A DNA stretch of 31,070 nt, taken from positions 1 to 31,070 of the forward strand of contig UROA01000002.1 in the NCBI GenBank assembly GCA_900549355.1. Direction: 5' to 3'. The notes beneath the pieces were generated by a model. That model had not been told where the DNA came from and did not search any database. It worked only from the letters and a program-made list of their open reading frames with translations. This document shows, piece after piece, positions 7,207 through 16,137 of the stretch. Position 1 is the stretch's first letter. The number at the start of each line of letters is the position of its first letter. The translations under genes were made by a program, and so were the position numbers. This DNA is from an uncultured Collinsella sp. (GTDB lineage Bacteria; Actinomycetota; Coriobacteriia; Coriobacteriales; Coriobacteriaceae).

Positions 7207-8631
7207 ATGATAGAGATCGCCGTCAACAACCTCGCGGCCGCAACAGGGGCCCGAACCGTGACGGGAGAAGCCGATCGGGTATGCCGCGGGTGCGTTATCG
7301 ACTCGCGCCAGGTCGAGGAAGGGACGATTTTCGTCGCCTTTCCCGGTGAAAACGTCGACGGCAATGACTTTGCTTCCCGTGCCGTCCAGTCGGGTGCCGG
7401 CGCCGTCGTGATGACGCGTGAGCCCGAGGCCGAGCTGGTCTCGATGGCGCAGGACAAGGGGTGCGCCATCCTGCTGACCGATGATCCCGAGGAGTTTCTG
7501 CTGCGTTTGGCGCACACGTATCGCCTGGAGCTTGGCTGCCTGGTCGTTGGCATTACCGGTTCCATCGGCAAGACGACGACCAAGGACGTGCTCGCCGCCG
7601 TGCTCGCCAAGCGCTATCGTGTCTGGGCTACCAAGGGCAATTTCAATAACCTGATCGGCATGCCGCTCACGGTGCTTTCCGCTCCGACCGATACCGAGGT
7701 CCTGGTGCTCGAGATGGGCATGAACCATTTCCACGAGATTGAGCGCCTGTCCAAGTCCGCCAATCCCAACCTTGCCATCGTGAGCAAGATCGGCACCTCT
7801 CACATCGGCATTTTGGGCAGCCGCGAGAACATCGCCCGCGCTAAGGCCGAGATTGTCCAGGGTATGCGCGCCGCCGGCGACTTCTTGCCGCTGCTGGTTT
7901 TGGGCGGTGAGGACGACTTTACGCCGTTCATTCGCGATACGTTCGCCCAGCCTGCTGGTATCGACGTGATGCTGGCCGGCGTCTCGGACGATGATGAGGT
8001 CCGTGCCCGCGACATTCGTGTTGATGACGAAGGCCGTCCGGTCTTTACGCTCGATTTTGGCCAGGGTGAGACGATCGATACCATGCTTGCCATCCCCGGC
8101 GTGCAGTCCGTCCCAAATGCCGTTAAGGCCGCCGCAGTTGCCTATCGCCTGGGCGTGACGCCCGAGCAGATCGATGCTGCCTTTAGGGGCCTCACGATCA
8201 CCGGTCACCGCCAGGAGATCAAGCGCGCCAAGAGTGGTGCCCGCGTCATCGACGATTCCTATAACGCCAGCGCCGAATCGATGGCAGCCGGTCTCGACCT
8301 GCTGTGCTCGCTTTCGTGCACGGGGTCTCGCATGGCGATCCTGGGCGAGATGGGCGAGATGGGCGATGAGGCTCCTCGCATGCATGAGCTCGTGGGCGCC
8401 TATGCCGCCGCCAAGAAGCTCGACATGCTGGCGTGCGTGGGTGGTGAGCTGGCCCAGCTTATGGCCGATGCCGCGCGCATGATGGGTATGGACGAGGACC
8501 GCATCCAGGTGTTCTCCGATTATCAGCAGGTGCTCGACCGCATGGGCGGCGCGCTTGAAAAACATGATGTTGTACTGGTCAAGGGTTCCCGCTTTGTTGA
8601 GCTCGACCGCTTTGTGGAAGGTGTGTGCTAG
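7207..8631 (+). CDS. murF: UDP-MurNAc-tripeptide-D-Ala-D-Ala ligase
   Basis: Cytoplasmic ATP-dependent ligase that adds D-Ala-D-Ala to UDP-MurNAc-tripeptide, completing the pentapeptide. It is 474 residues, normal for MurF. The N-terminal domain holds VIDSRQVEEGTIFVAFPG; the central ATPase has the P-loop GITGSIGKTTTKD (K122) followed by GNFNNLIGMPLT, typical of MurF rather than MurE; next come EMGMNHFHEIERL and the C-terminal DDSYNAS. A strong GGGGAG ribosome site lies five bases before the ATG. A 127-base gap before the gene contains TACAAT hexamers but no clear -35. murE, which often sits between ftsI and murF, is absent. mraY follows after three bases. Confidence 0.96.
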   Translation: MIEIAVNNLAAATGARTVTGEADRVCRGCVIDSRQVEEGTIFVAFPGENVDGNDFASRAVQSGAGAVVMTREPEAELVSMAQDKGCAILLTDDPEEFLLRLAHTYRLELGCLVVGITGSIGKTTTKDVLAAVLAKRYRVWATKGNFNNLIGMPLTVLSAPTDTEVLVLEMGMNHFHEIERLSKSANPNLAIVSKIGTSHIGILGSRENIARAKAEIVQGMRAAGDFLPLLVLGGEDDFTPFIRDTFAQPAGIDVMLAGVSDDDEVRARDIRVDDEGRPVFTLDFGQGETIDTMLAIPGVQSVPNAVKAAAVAYRLGVTPEQIDAAFRGLTITGHRQEIKRAKSGARVIDDSYNASAESMAAGLDLLCSLSCTGSRMAILGEMGEMGDEAPRMHELVGAYAAAKKLDMLACVGGELAQLMADAARMMGMDEDRIQVFSDYQQVLDRMGGALEKHDVVLVKGSRFVELDRFVEGVC

Positions 8632-8634
8632 CCC

Positions 8635-9654
8635 ATGTTCGGCAATCCCTCGTATCCAACGTATCAGGCTTTTTTGGGGCTTGGCATCGCCGCTGCCATT
8701 GCGCTGCTGCTCATGCCGTGGTGGATCAAGCTGCTCAAGGTCGAGGGTATCGGCCAGCAGGTTCGTGCCGACGGCCCCAAGCGTCATTTGGTTAAGCAGG
8801 GAACGCCCACCATGGGTGGCGTTGTCATCCTCGTCGCGATCTCGCTGACCTGTCTGCTGATGGGCAAGCTCACCACCGAGCTCGTGCTCGTGCTGCTCGC
8901 CACGCTGGCGACCGGCGTGCTGGGCCTGATCGACGACCTGACCTCCGTTACGCATGGGCGCTCGCTCGGTCTGACGCCCCATGCCAAGATGATCGGCCTA
9001 ACCATTATCTGTGTCACCTTTACGGTACTTGCCGTTAACTGGTGCGGCGTCGCCCCCGAGATTCGTTTTCCCGGTGGGTTGACGATCGACCTTGGCGTGC
9101 TTTCGACCACCATCTGCGGCCTTTCGTTCCCGTGGCTCTACATCGTCTTTTGCTGGCTGATGATCGCCGGTCTTTCTAATGCCGTGAACCTGACCGATGG
9201 CCTTGACGGCCTTGCTGGCGGCACCTCCATGATTGCCATGCTCGCCATGGCCGCCATGGCGTTTTTGCACGGAGACGTGAACCTGTCCATCTTCTGCACC
9301 GCGTGTGCCGGTGCCTGCTTGGGCTTTCTGTGGTTCAACTGCTATCCGGCGAGCATCTTTATGGGCGATACCGGCTCGCTTGCCCTGGGCGCCGCGTTTG
9401 CCTGCACGTCCATCATGACCAACACCGAGGTCGTCTCCCTCATCATCGGCGGCCTGTTTATCGTTGAGACCCTGTCGGTCATGATTCAGGTTGTCTACTT
9501 CCACTTTACGCACAAGCGCGTCTTCCTTATGGCACCCATCCATCATCATTTCGAAAAGAAGGGCTGGGCCGAGACCAAGGTCGTCATACGTTTTTGGATT
9601 ATCGCTGCGGCCTTTGGTGCCGTTGGCCTTGCCCTGTTCTTCCAGTTGGGATAG
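8635..9654 (+). CDS. mraY: Phospho-MurNAc-pentapeptide translocase
   Basis: Polytopic membrane enzyme that transfers phospho-MurNAc-pentapeptide from UDP to undecaprenyl phosphate, making lipid I. It has 339 residues and about ten hydrophobic segments. The Mg2+/substrate residues are present: D100-D101 (GLIDDLTS), N185/D188/D191 (NLTDGLDGLAGG) and D245 (FMGDTGS). The HHHFEKKGWAE signature at about 303-313 distinguishes MraY from WecA-type relatives. The ATG lies three bases after the murF stop with only a distant GGAAGG, so translation is probably coupled. Confidence 0.97.
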   Translation: MFGNPSYPTYQAFLGLGIAAAIALLLMPWWIKLLKVEGIGQQVRADGPKRHLVKQGTPTMGGVVILVAISLTCLLMGKLTTELVLVLLATLATGVLGLIDDLTSVTHGRSLGLTPHAKMIGLTIICVTFTVLAVNWCGVAPEIRFPGGLTIDLGVLSTTICGLSFPWLYIVFCWLMIAGLSNAVNLTDGLDGLAGGTSMIAMLAMAAMAFLHGDVNLSIFCTACAGACLGFLWFNCYPASIFMGDTGSLALGAAFACTSIMTNTEVVSLIIGGLFIVETLSVMIQVVYFHFTHKRVFLMAPIHHHFEKKGWAETKVVIRFWIIAAAFGAVGLALFFQLG

Positions 9655-9663
9655 TGGTCTTTC

Positions 9664-11070
9664 ATGCCTCTTGCTGATGTCTTTAGCCTGCTCGTTTTGG
9701 GTCAGGGCAAATCCGGTCTCGATGTCGCCCGCTGGGCGCTGGCACATCCCGAGCGCGTAAGCGCCGTTACCGTGTATGGCGGCGGCACCTCTGAGCCCAA
9801 TGACGCCACGCGTGCGCTCGAGGCTGCTGGTGCGTCGTTTGTCTATGGGACCGAACAGGTCGAGGGCGCCTATGACGTATGCGTGACGTGCCCGGGCATC
9901 TCGGAGTTCTCGGGCTTCTTTAAGGCCGGGCGCGAACATGCCGCCCAGATTATGGGTGAGCCCGAGTTTGCCTATCGCCTGTCGCCCGATAACTGGATTG
10001 CCATCACGGGCACCAACGGCAAGACGACCACCACGTCGCTGACTGATTATCTGCTCAAGGCTGCCGGCGAGGCCAGCGTTGCTGTCGGCAACATCGGCGA
10101 GCCGCCGGTCAACGAGATTGATGGCCGAGCCCATAACGAGTGGTTTGTGGCTGAGCTCTCGAGCTATCAGATTGCTACGACAACCGAGCTCCACCCCCGC
10201 GTGGCGGTGCTGCTCAACATCACTCCCGACCACTTGGGCTGGCATAAGAGCCATAAGAACTATGCGCTTGCCAAGATCAAACTGTTTGACAATATGGTCG
10301 ATGACGATCTGGCGGTTGTCGACGTCGAAGACGCCGGCATTCACGAGTTCGATGAGTACATCTACACGCCGGGTCGTCGCATCTGCAAGGTTGCCTTTGA
10401 CGAGCCTGAGGGCGAGGATGCCGCCTTTGTGCGCGATGGCAAGATGATCGTGCGTCTGAAGGGCGTCGAGATCCCGCTCATCGCTACATCCGAGCTCAAG
10501 ATCTCGGGCCATCACAATGTTATCAATGCCCTGTGCGCTGCCACGGCTGCCTTGGCGGTCGGTGCCGATGTCGATGGTGTCTGCCGCGGTCTTGCCTCGT
10601 TCCAGCCGCTCGAGCACCGCGTTGAGCCGTGTGGCGAGATTGACGGCGTGCGCTACGTCAACGATTCCAAGGCGACCAACACCGATGCGGTCGAGAAGGC
10701 ACTGACGGCATTTCCCGATGACGACGTGATCTTGCTGCTCGGCGGCCACGATAAGGGCACGCCGCTCACGGACTTCGCGTGCGTCGTTATGGACAACGTG
10801 CGCTCGGTCGTCTGCTTTGGCGATGCGCGCGAGCGCTTCACCGCCGCTATGGACGAGGCTGATGTCGATGGCGATGTGGATATCGCCCAGGCGGATGACC
10901 TGCGCGGCGCCGTGGACGTTGCCCGTTCGCTTTCGAGCCGTGGTGACGTGATCTTACTTTCTCCTGCCTGCTCTTCGTTCGATGAGTTCTCGGGCTATGA
11001 GGAGCGCGGCCGCGTGTTTAAGGACTACGTGGCTCAGCTTGCCGCTACAGCGAAATCACAAATGGAATAG
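9664..11070 (+). CDS. murD: UDP-MurNAc-L-Ala:D-Glu ligase
   Basis: Adds D-glutamate to UDP-MurNAc-L-Ala in the cytoplasm. It is 468 residues. The Rossmann-like N-terminal part carries LVLGQGKSGLDVARW. The P-loop is TGTNGKTTT (K120), followed by GNIGEPP, ELSSYQI, NITPDHLGWHKSH and HRVEPCGEIDGVRYVNDSKATN, the last being characteristic of MurD. Near the C-terminus are LGGHDKGTPL and SPACSSFDEFSGYEERG. It starts nine bases after mraY and ends eight bases before ftsW. Confidence 0.97.
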   Translation: MPLADVFSLLVLGQGKSGLDVARWALAHPERVSAVTVYGGGTSEPNDATRALEAAGASFVYGTEQVEGAYDVCVTCPGISEFSGFFKAGREHAAQIMGEPEFAYRLSPDNWIAITGTNGKTTTTSLTDYLLKAAGEASVAVGNIGEPPVNEIDGRAHNEWFVAELSSYQIATTTELHPRVAVLLNITPDHLGWHKSHKNYALAKIKLFDNMVDDDLAVVDVEDAGIHEFDEYIYTPGRRICKVAFDEPEGEDAAFVRDGKMIVRLKGVEIPLIATSELKISGHHNVINALCAATAALAVGADVDGVCRGLASFQPLEHRVEPCGEIDGVRYVNDSKATNTDAVEKALTAFPDDDVILLLGGHDKGTPLTDFACVVMDNVRSVVCFGDARERFTAAMDEADVDGDVDIAQADDLRGAVDVARSLSSRGDVILLSPACSSFDEFSGYEERGRVFKDYVAQLAATAKSQME

Positions 11071-11078
11071 GGGTTGCG

Positions 11079-12599
11079 GTGAGAGAGGAGAGCCCCCGAC
11101 AAGGTATGAGGAGGCCCGACTCGGACCGTGCTTCCTCACGTCGCACCACACCGCGTTCCAGCCGCGGCGGGCAGTCGTTTAGCGAACGCTATATTGCCGG
11201 CGTTCCCGCCCGTATCATGCGCCCCCGTTTGATATTCATGGCCTGCTTGTTTACCTTGGTATGCTTTGGCCTGCTGATGGTGTACTCGGCGTCTTCGGTC
11301 GAGGCGCTGCACGAGAATGGATCGGCGACGTTTTTTCTGGGTCGACAGGCCGCGTTTGCCGTGGTCGGTGTTCTGGTGCTGATTGCCATCGTGCGCGTTT
11401 TGCCGGACAGCTGGTTTGGGGAGGATGTGCTCAGGATCTTCCTCATAGGCATGATAGGGCTACTGTTTTTGGTGTTCTTGGTGGGCAGCGGCAGCCGTGG
11501 CGCCACGCGCTGGCTCAACATCGCCGGCATTCAGTTCCAGCCTTCCGAGTTTTTAAAGCCATTTGCCATTGCGTATTCGGCCATCATGCTTGATCGCTTC
11601 TTTTCGCCCGGTGGCAACATCAACGAATTCCTTCGCAAGATGGGCATCTACCTGGGCATTTCGCTCTTTCTGATCTTTATCCAGCCCGATTTCGGTACTG
11701 TCCTGATCATCCTGTTGACCCTCATGTGCATGGCGTTGTTTGCGGGTCTCGACCCCAGATTTATCATCGGCGTGCTAATCTTCGGCATTCTCGTGATCGT
11801 GATTGCGCTTGTCGCAGAGCCATACCGTATGGTGCGTATTCAGGTTGCCTTGAACCCTTGGGCCGACGAGTATGGTGACGGCTATCAGGCCACGCTTGCC
11901 ATCATGGCCTTTGCCTCGGGCGGTCTGTTCGGCCGTGGCATCGGCAACTCAACCATGAAGTACTCGTATCTGCCCGAGGCACACAACGACTACATCTTGG
12001 CCATCATTGGCGAGGAAGTCGGTTTTGTCGGAACCGTGCTGTTCTTCTTGGTGTTTGCGATGCTGATCTACTCGGCGTTTCGCATTGCCGAGCAGGCGAC
12101 CGATCGTCGGGGCGCGCTCATGGCGTCTGGCTCCGCGGTCATTCTCGCAGTGCAGTTTTTGATTAACGCGCTGGGCATCCTCAACGTGTTTCCCATGACG
12201 GGCAAACCGTTGCCGTTTATTAGCTACGGCGGTTCGTCGATTATTGTGTCGCTCATGCTTGCCGGGTTGATCCTGCGCGTTTCGTACGAGAGCGCCCGCC
12301 GCGATGAGTATGACCGCCGCCGTGAGAGCTTTGCCGTTATGGATGAGAGTACCGCCGGCGTGCCCCACGTGCGCGGCGAGCGATCTTCGCGTAACGGTTT
12401 TACCGTCCTGGATGGCTCTGCGACCGACCCCGCAGCCCGCCCGCGTCAGCGAACGGCGCCGCAAGGTCGTCCTCAGCGCCCCACTCCTCGCAATGCGGGC
12501 GGCGGATATAATCGAATCGATTTGAACTCAGACCCGTCGGCGCGTCTGCGTACCGACGGCCAGGGACCGCGTGTACGAAGGGACTACCATGACCGATAA
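11079..12599 (+). CDS. ftsW: Septal peptidoglycan polymerase FtsW (SEDS family)
   Basis: Membrane glycosyltransferase that polymerises lipid II at the septum together with FtsI. The 506 residues comprise a basic N-terminal tail (about 1-45), about ten membrane segments (46-405) and a long arginine/proline-rich cytoplasmic C-terminal tail of about 100 residues. SEDS signatures: GATRWLNIAGIQFQPSEFLK, IQPDFGTVLI, the catalytic-Asp region YLPEAHNDYILAIIGEE, and FPMTGKPLPFISYGGSS. The start chosen is GTG 11079, which has AGGGG five bases upstream; ATG 11106 has no usable ribosome site. The tail contains two similar short pieces, SFAVMDES and GFTVLDGS. The last 11 bases overlap murG. Confidence 0.94.
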   Translation: MREESPRQGMRRPDSDRASSRRTTPRSSRGGQSFSERYIAGVPARIMRPRLIFMACLFTLVCFGLLMVYSASSVEALHENGSATFFLGRQAAFAVVGVLVLIAIVRVLPDSWFGEDVLRIFLIGMIGLLFLVFLVGSGSRGATRWLNIAGIQFQPSEFLKPFAIAYSAIMLDRFFSPGGNINEFLRKMGIYLGISLFLIFIQPDFGTVLIILLTLMCMALFAGLDPRFIIGVLIFGILVIVIALVAEPYRMVRIQVALNPWADEYGDGYQATLAIMAFASGGLFGRGIGNSTMKYSYLPEAHNDYILAIIGEEVGFVGTVLFFLVFAMLIYSAFRIAEQATDRRGALMASGSAVILAVQFLINALGILNVFPMTGKPLPFISYGGSSIIVSLMLAGLILRVSYESARRDEYDRRRESFAVMDESTAGVPHVRGERSSRNGFTVLDGSATDPAARPRQRTAPQGRPQRPTPRNAGGGYNRIDLNSDPSARLRTDGQGPRVRRDYHDR

Positions 12600-13704
12600 A
12601 ATGACCGTTGCTATTGCAGCCGGCGGCACGGCAGGGCACATCAACCCCGCGCTCGCCTTGGCCGAAGAGCTCCGTGACCGTGGCCACCACGTTGTGTTCG
12701 TGGGCCAGTCGCGCAAGCTCGAGGGTCGTCTGGTCCCCGAGGCTGGGTTTGATTTTGTGCCCATTACGGTCACGGGCTTCGACCGCTCCCGTCCTTGGAC
12801 GGCGCTGACCTCGCTGTGGCGTGTCAACAAAGCCAAGCGTGCGCTCGCCAGTCATTTCTCAAAGGTCGGCAAGCCCGATGCCGCCATTGGTTTTGGTGCC
12901 TATGTCGAGGTTCCGCTGCTGGGGTGGTGCAAGGGCGCGGGCGTTCCGTATCTGCTGCATGAGCAGAACTCTGTTCCGGGCCTGGCCAACAAGATGATGA
13001 ACTCCCACGCCGCCCGCGTGTGCATCTCGGTGCCGGCAGCGCGTTCGGTCTTTGAGCGCGAAGGTGACCCTGACCACGTGCTCATGACCGGCAACCCCGT
13101 ACGTCGCTCGGTGATCGAGGGCGATCGCGCTCGCGGCCGCAAGGCACTTGGCGTTCCCGAGGACGCTACGCTGCTGCTCGTCTTTGGCGGTTCACTTGGC
13201 GCCCAGCACCTCAACGAGCGCGTGGTTTCGCTCAAAAACGAGCTGCTTTCGCGCAAGAACCTCTATGTGTTGCATTCGACGGGTGCCGACGGCTTTGAGG
13301 AGACCGAGCGCGCTTTGGCGCTGACGCCCGAGGAGGCGAAGCGTTACCGCGTCCAGCCATACATCGACAACATGGGCGATATGCTGGCTGCTGCCGATTT
13401 GGTGCTCTCGCGTTCGGGCGCATCGAGCGTGGCCGAGATCGCTGCGCTCGCCGTGCCTTCGGTGCTCGTGCCGTACCCGCATGCGACAGCCGACCACCAA
13501 ACCACCAATGCCCGTTATCTGGTCGACGCCGGGGCCGGCGTGCTCTACGCCGATGCCGATATCGACGGTTCTGCCTTTGCCGATGAGCTGCTGCACCTGG
13601 TCGATGACGCGGCGGCACGCGACGCCATGCGTCAGGCGGCGCGTGGTCTGGCTCAGGATAGGGCCGCCGCTCTTCTGGCGGATGCGGTAGAGGGTTTGCG
13701 TTAG
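12589..13704 (+). CDS. murG: Lipid II synthase (UDP-GlcNAc transferase)
   Basis: Peripheral membrane glycosyltransferase that adds GlcNAc to lipid I to make lipid II. The ATG at 12589 is preferred over the upstream in-frame GTG (12571) because GAAGGGA lies five bases before it. The result is 371 residues and an 11-base overlap with ftsW. Motifs: the glycine-rich AAGGTAGHINPAL (about 10-22), the lipid I-facing HEQNSVPG, the second loop GGSLGAQHLNE, and the donor-binding SRSGASSVAEIAALAVPSVLVPYPHA cut across two halves, followed by DHQTTNARYL. The order ftsW-murG-murC-murB-ftsQ is the classic dcw order. Confidence 0.96.
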   Translation: MTDKMTVAIAAGGTAGHINPALALAEELRDRGHHVVFVGQSRKLEGRLVPEAGFDFVPITVTGFDRSRPWTALTSLWRVNKAKRALASHFSKVGKPDAAIGFGAYVEVPLLGWCKGAGVPYLLHEQNSVPGLANKMMNSHAARVCISVPAARSVFEREGDPDHVLMTGNPVRRSVIEGDRARGRKALGVPEDATLLLVFGGSLGAQHLNERVVSLKNELLSRKNLYVLHSTGADGFEETERALALTPEEAKRYRVQPYIDNMGDMLAAADLVLSRSGASSVAEIAALAVPSVLVPYPHATADHQTTNARYLVDAGAGVLYADADIDGSAFADELLHLVDDAAARDAMRQAARGLAQDRAAALLADAVEGLR

Positions 13705-13801
13705 TTAGACGGGATATCGTCGGTCGCCCTCGCGCTGATGCGGTAGGTGCGGTACAGTTAACGGATTACAGGCAGTGTTTACGCAAGGAGTACACGAGCA
13801 C

Positions 13802-15220
13802 ATGGCTGATTCCCAGACTGCAACCTCCGCGCCCGAGTTTAAGAGCGCCCACTTTATCGGTATCGGCGGCGCCGGCATGAGCGGCATCGCCCTCGTTCTG
13901 CACGAGCGCGGCTATGCCGTTACCGGCTCCGACCTTAAGACGTCACGTTATATCCGCCAGCTTACCCGCGCTGGTGTGAAGGTGCATGTGGGCCATGAGG
14001 CCGCCACGATCGACGAGGTCAAGCCCGACGTGGTTGTTGTCTCCACCGCTATTCCGGAGTCCAACCCCGAACTCGTGCGCGCTCGCGAGCTTGGTATTCC
14101 CGTGTGGCCCCGTGCCAAGATGCTCTCTGCTTTGGGCCACGGCTACACCACCGTCGCTGTTGCCGGCACGCATGGCAAGACCACCACGTCTTCGATGTGC
14201 GCCACCATGCTCGACCGCATGGGTCTGGATCCGAGCTTCCTGATCGGCGGCATCGTCGAGGGCTATGACACGAACGGCAAGAACGGCTCGGGCGACTACT
14301 TTGTCGCCGAGGCCGACGAGTCCGACAGTTCCTTCCTGTTCCTGAACCCCAACGTGGTCATTGTGACCAACGTCGAGGCCGACCACCTCGATCACTACTC
14401 GGGTATCGAGGAGATCGAGGCAACTTTCGCCAAATTCATGAGCCTGGTGGGCGAGGACGGCACCGTCATCGTCTGCGGTGAGGACCCGCATCTGGTCGAA
14501 CTCGCCAAGTCGACGGGCCGTCACGTACTTTCCTACGGCTTTGCCGAGAGCAACGACATCGTCTGCATGCACCCGGATGTCAAGGGCATCCAGAGTGACT
14601 TTATCGTTCGCTTTGAGGATGGCACTGAGCATGCCGTGGAGATCAAGAGCAATCCCGGTCGCCACAACATGCTCAACGCCACGGCGGTGCTCACCGTCGC
14701 CCATGTCCTGGGCCTTGACATCGACGCCGCCGCCAAGGCGCTCTCGAGCTTTGAGGGCGTCCGCCGTCGCTTTACCCACGTGGGCGATATCGATGGCATC
14801 ACCGTGGTCGATGATTACGGCCATCACCCCACCGAGATCAAGGCGACGCTTGCTGCCGCTTCGTCGCTGGGCTACAAGCACGTCGACGTCGTGTTCCAGC
14901 CGCACCGCTATTCGCGTCTGCAGGCCCTGTGCGACGACTTTGCCGATGCATTTGCCAATGCCGATAAACTGCTGCTGATTGATGTGTTCTCGGCTGGCGA
15001 GATGCCCATTCCGGGTGTTACCTCTAAGATGCTCGCCGATACCGTGCGCGCCAAGCATCCTGGCAAGGAGGTCGTGTACTGCTCCAGCCGTCTTGAGCTC
15101 AATCAGGAGCTCGAGCAGATGGTGGGCGAGGGCGACTTGCTGCTCACCATGGGTGCCGGTGACGTTACGACCGTCGGTCCCGAGTTCATTGAGTATCTGA
15201 CTGCCAAGAAAGACGCTTAA
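13802..15220 (+). CDS. murC: UDP-MurNAc:L-alanine ligase
   Basis: First amino-acid ligase of the peptidoglycan precursor pathway. The glycine-rich GIGGAGMSG (about 20-28), P-loop AGTHGKTTTSS (K126), EADESDSSF, NVEADHLDHY, DDYGHHPTE and QPHRYSRLQ are all diagnostic of MurC. The ATG at 13802 follows AAGGAG at a somewhat long 11-base spacing and gives 472 residues. An in-frame GTG at 13775 lacks a ribosome site. A 97-base gap separates it from murG; it contains TACAGT (13753-13758) but no credible -35. murB begins five bases after the stop. Confidence 0.96.
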   Translation: MADSQTATSAPEFKSAHFIGIGGAGMSGIALVLHERGYAVTGSDLKTSRYIRQLTRAGVKVHVGHEAATIDEVKPDVVVVSTAIPESNPELVRARELGIPVWPRAKMLSALGHGYTTVAVAGTHGKTTTSSMCATMLDRMGLDPSFLIGGIVEGYDTNGKNGSGDYFVAEADESDSSFLFLNPNVVIVTNVEADHLDHYSGIEEIEATFAKFMSLVGEDGTVIVCGEDPHLVELAKSTGRHVLSYGFAESNDIVCMHPDVKGIQSDFIVRFEDGTEHAVEIKSNPGRHNMLNATAVLTVAHVLGLDIDAAAKALSSFEGVRRRFTHVGDIDGITVVDDYGHHPTEIKATLAAASSLGYKHVDVVFQPHRYSRLQALCDDFADAFANADKLLLIDVFSAGEMPIPGVTSKMLADTVRAKHPGKEVVYCSSRLELNQELEQMVGEGDLLLTMGAGDVTTVGPEFIEYLTAKKDA

Positions 15221-15225
15221 GTCTA

Positions 15226-16137
15226 ATGGGTCTGTTTAACGCCGTCATGGCGCTCTCGGGCATGATCGACACGGATGTGATCGAGGACGAGCGCCTTGCG
15301 CGTCATACGAGCTATCGTATCGGCGGCAAGGCCGACCTCTTTGTGACGTGCCATAGCTATCATGCCCTCCGCCGCGCCGTGGCGGTGCTCGATCGCGAGC
15401 AGGTGCCGTGGGTCATCATCGGCAAGGGCTCCAATCTGCTGGTTGCCGATGGCGGTTATCGCGGTGCCGTCATTTCGCTCGGACGTGAGTTTCAGCGCAC
15501 GGTTGTTGCCGATGACGGTTGTACGCTGACGGTCGGTGCGGGCGTGATGTTTGCGCGCCTGGTCAACGATGCCCTGTCGCGTAGCCTCTCGGGCCTTGAG
15601 TTTGCCGTTGGCATCCCTGGGTCGGTCGGCGGTGCGATATCTATGAATGCCGGCACACGGACCGAATGGATTGGCTCGCTGGTTGAGGATGTCGTAACGT
15701 TTGACCCGGCATCCGGTATCAAGCATTATGCGGGGTCCGAGATCACTTGGGGCTACCGCGAATGTAGCCTTCCCCGCAATGAGATCATCCTCGAGTGCGT
15801 GCTCAAACTTAAACCGGCGCCCAAGGCCGACATTCGCGAGCGCATGGAGCGGTACCTGACGAGGCGCAAGCGTACACAGCCCATGGGTCGCGCATCCTGC
15901 GGGTCGGTCTTTCGCAACCCGCCCGATGCGAGTGTGGGCAAGCTTATCGAGGATTGTGGATTAAAGGGTTTTTCGATTGGCGGCGCGGAAGTTTCGCCCG
16001 TTCACGCTAATTTTATCGTTAATAACGGAACTGCCTCGGCCGATGACGTTGCCGCGGTTATCAGACATGTGCACGGAAAGGTGAGGGAGGCGTATGGCAT
16101 CGAGCTCAGACCGGAAGTTAAATTCCTCGGCTTCTAG
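15226..16137 (+). CDS. murB: UDP-N-acetylenolpyruvoylglucosamine reductase
   Basis: FAD-dependent reductase that makes UDP-MurNAc. It is 303 residues, typical of the shorter Gram-positive MurB. FAD-binding landmarks are HTSYRIGGKADL (H27, R31), IIGKGSNLLVADGGYRG and GIPGSVGGAISMNAG. The proton donor is S227 in GSVFRNP, and the C-terminal Glu is E297 in LRPEVKFLG. ATG 15226 has no good ribosome site, so translation is probably coupled to murC; internal ATGs at 15247 and 15262 would also keep the FAD domain. The 3' end overlaps ftsQ by 44 bases, which is long for this cluster. Confidence 0.96.
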   Translation: MGLFNAVMALSGMIDTDVIEDERLARHTSYRIGGKADLFVTCHSYHALRRAVAVLDREQVPWVIIGKGSNLLVADGGYRGAVISLGREFQRTVVADDGCTLTVGAGVMFARLVNDALSRSLSGLEFAVGIPGSVGGAISMNAGTRTEWIGSLVEDVVTFDPASGIKHYAGSEITWGYRECSLPRNEIILECVLKLKPAPKADIRERMERYLTRRKRTQPMGRASCGSVFRNPPDASVGKLIEDCGLKGFSIGGAEVSPVHANFIVNNGTASADDVAAVIRHVHGKVREAYGIELRPEVKFLGF

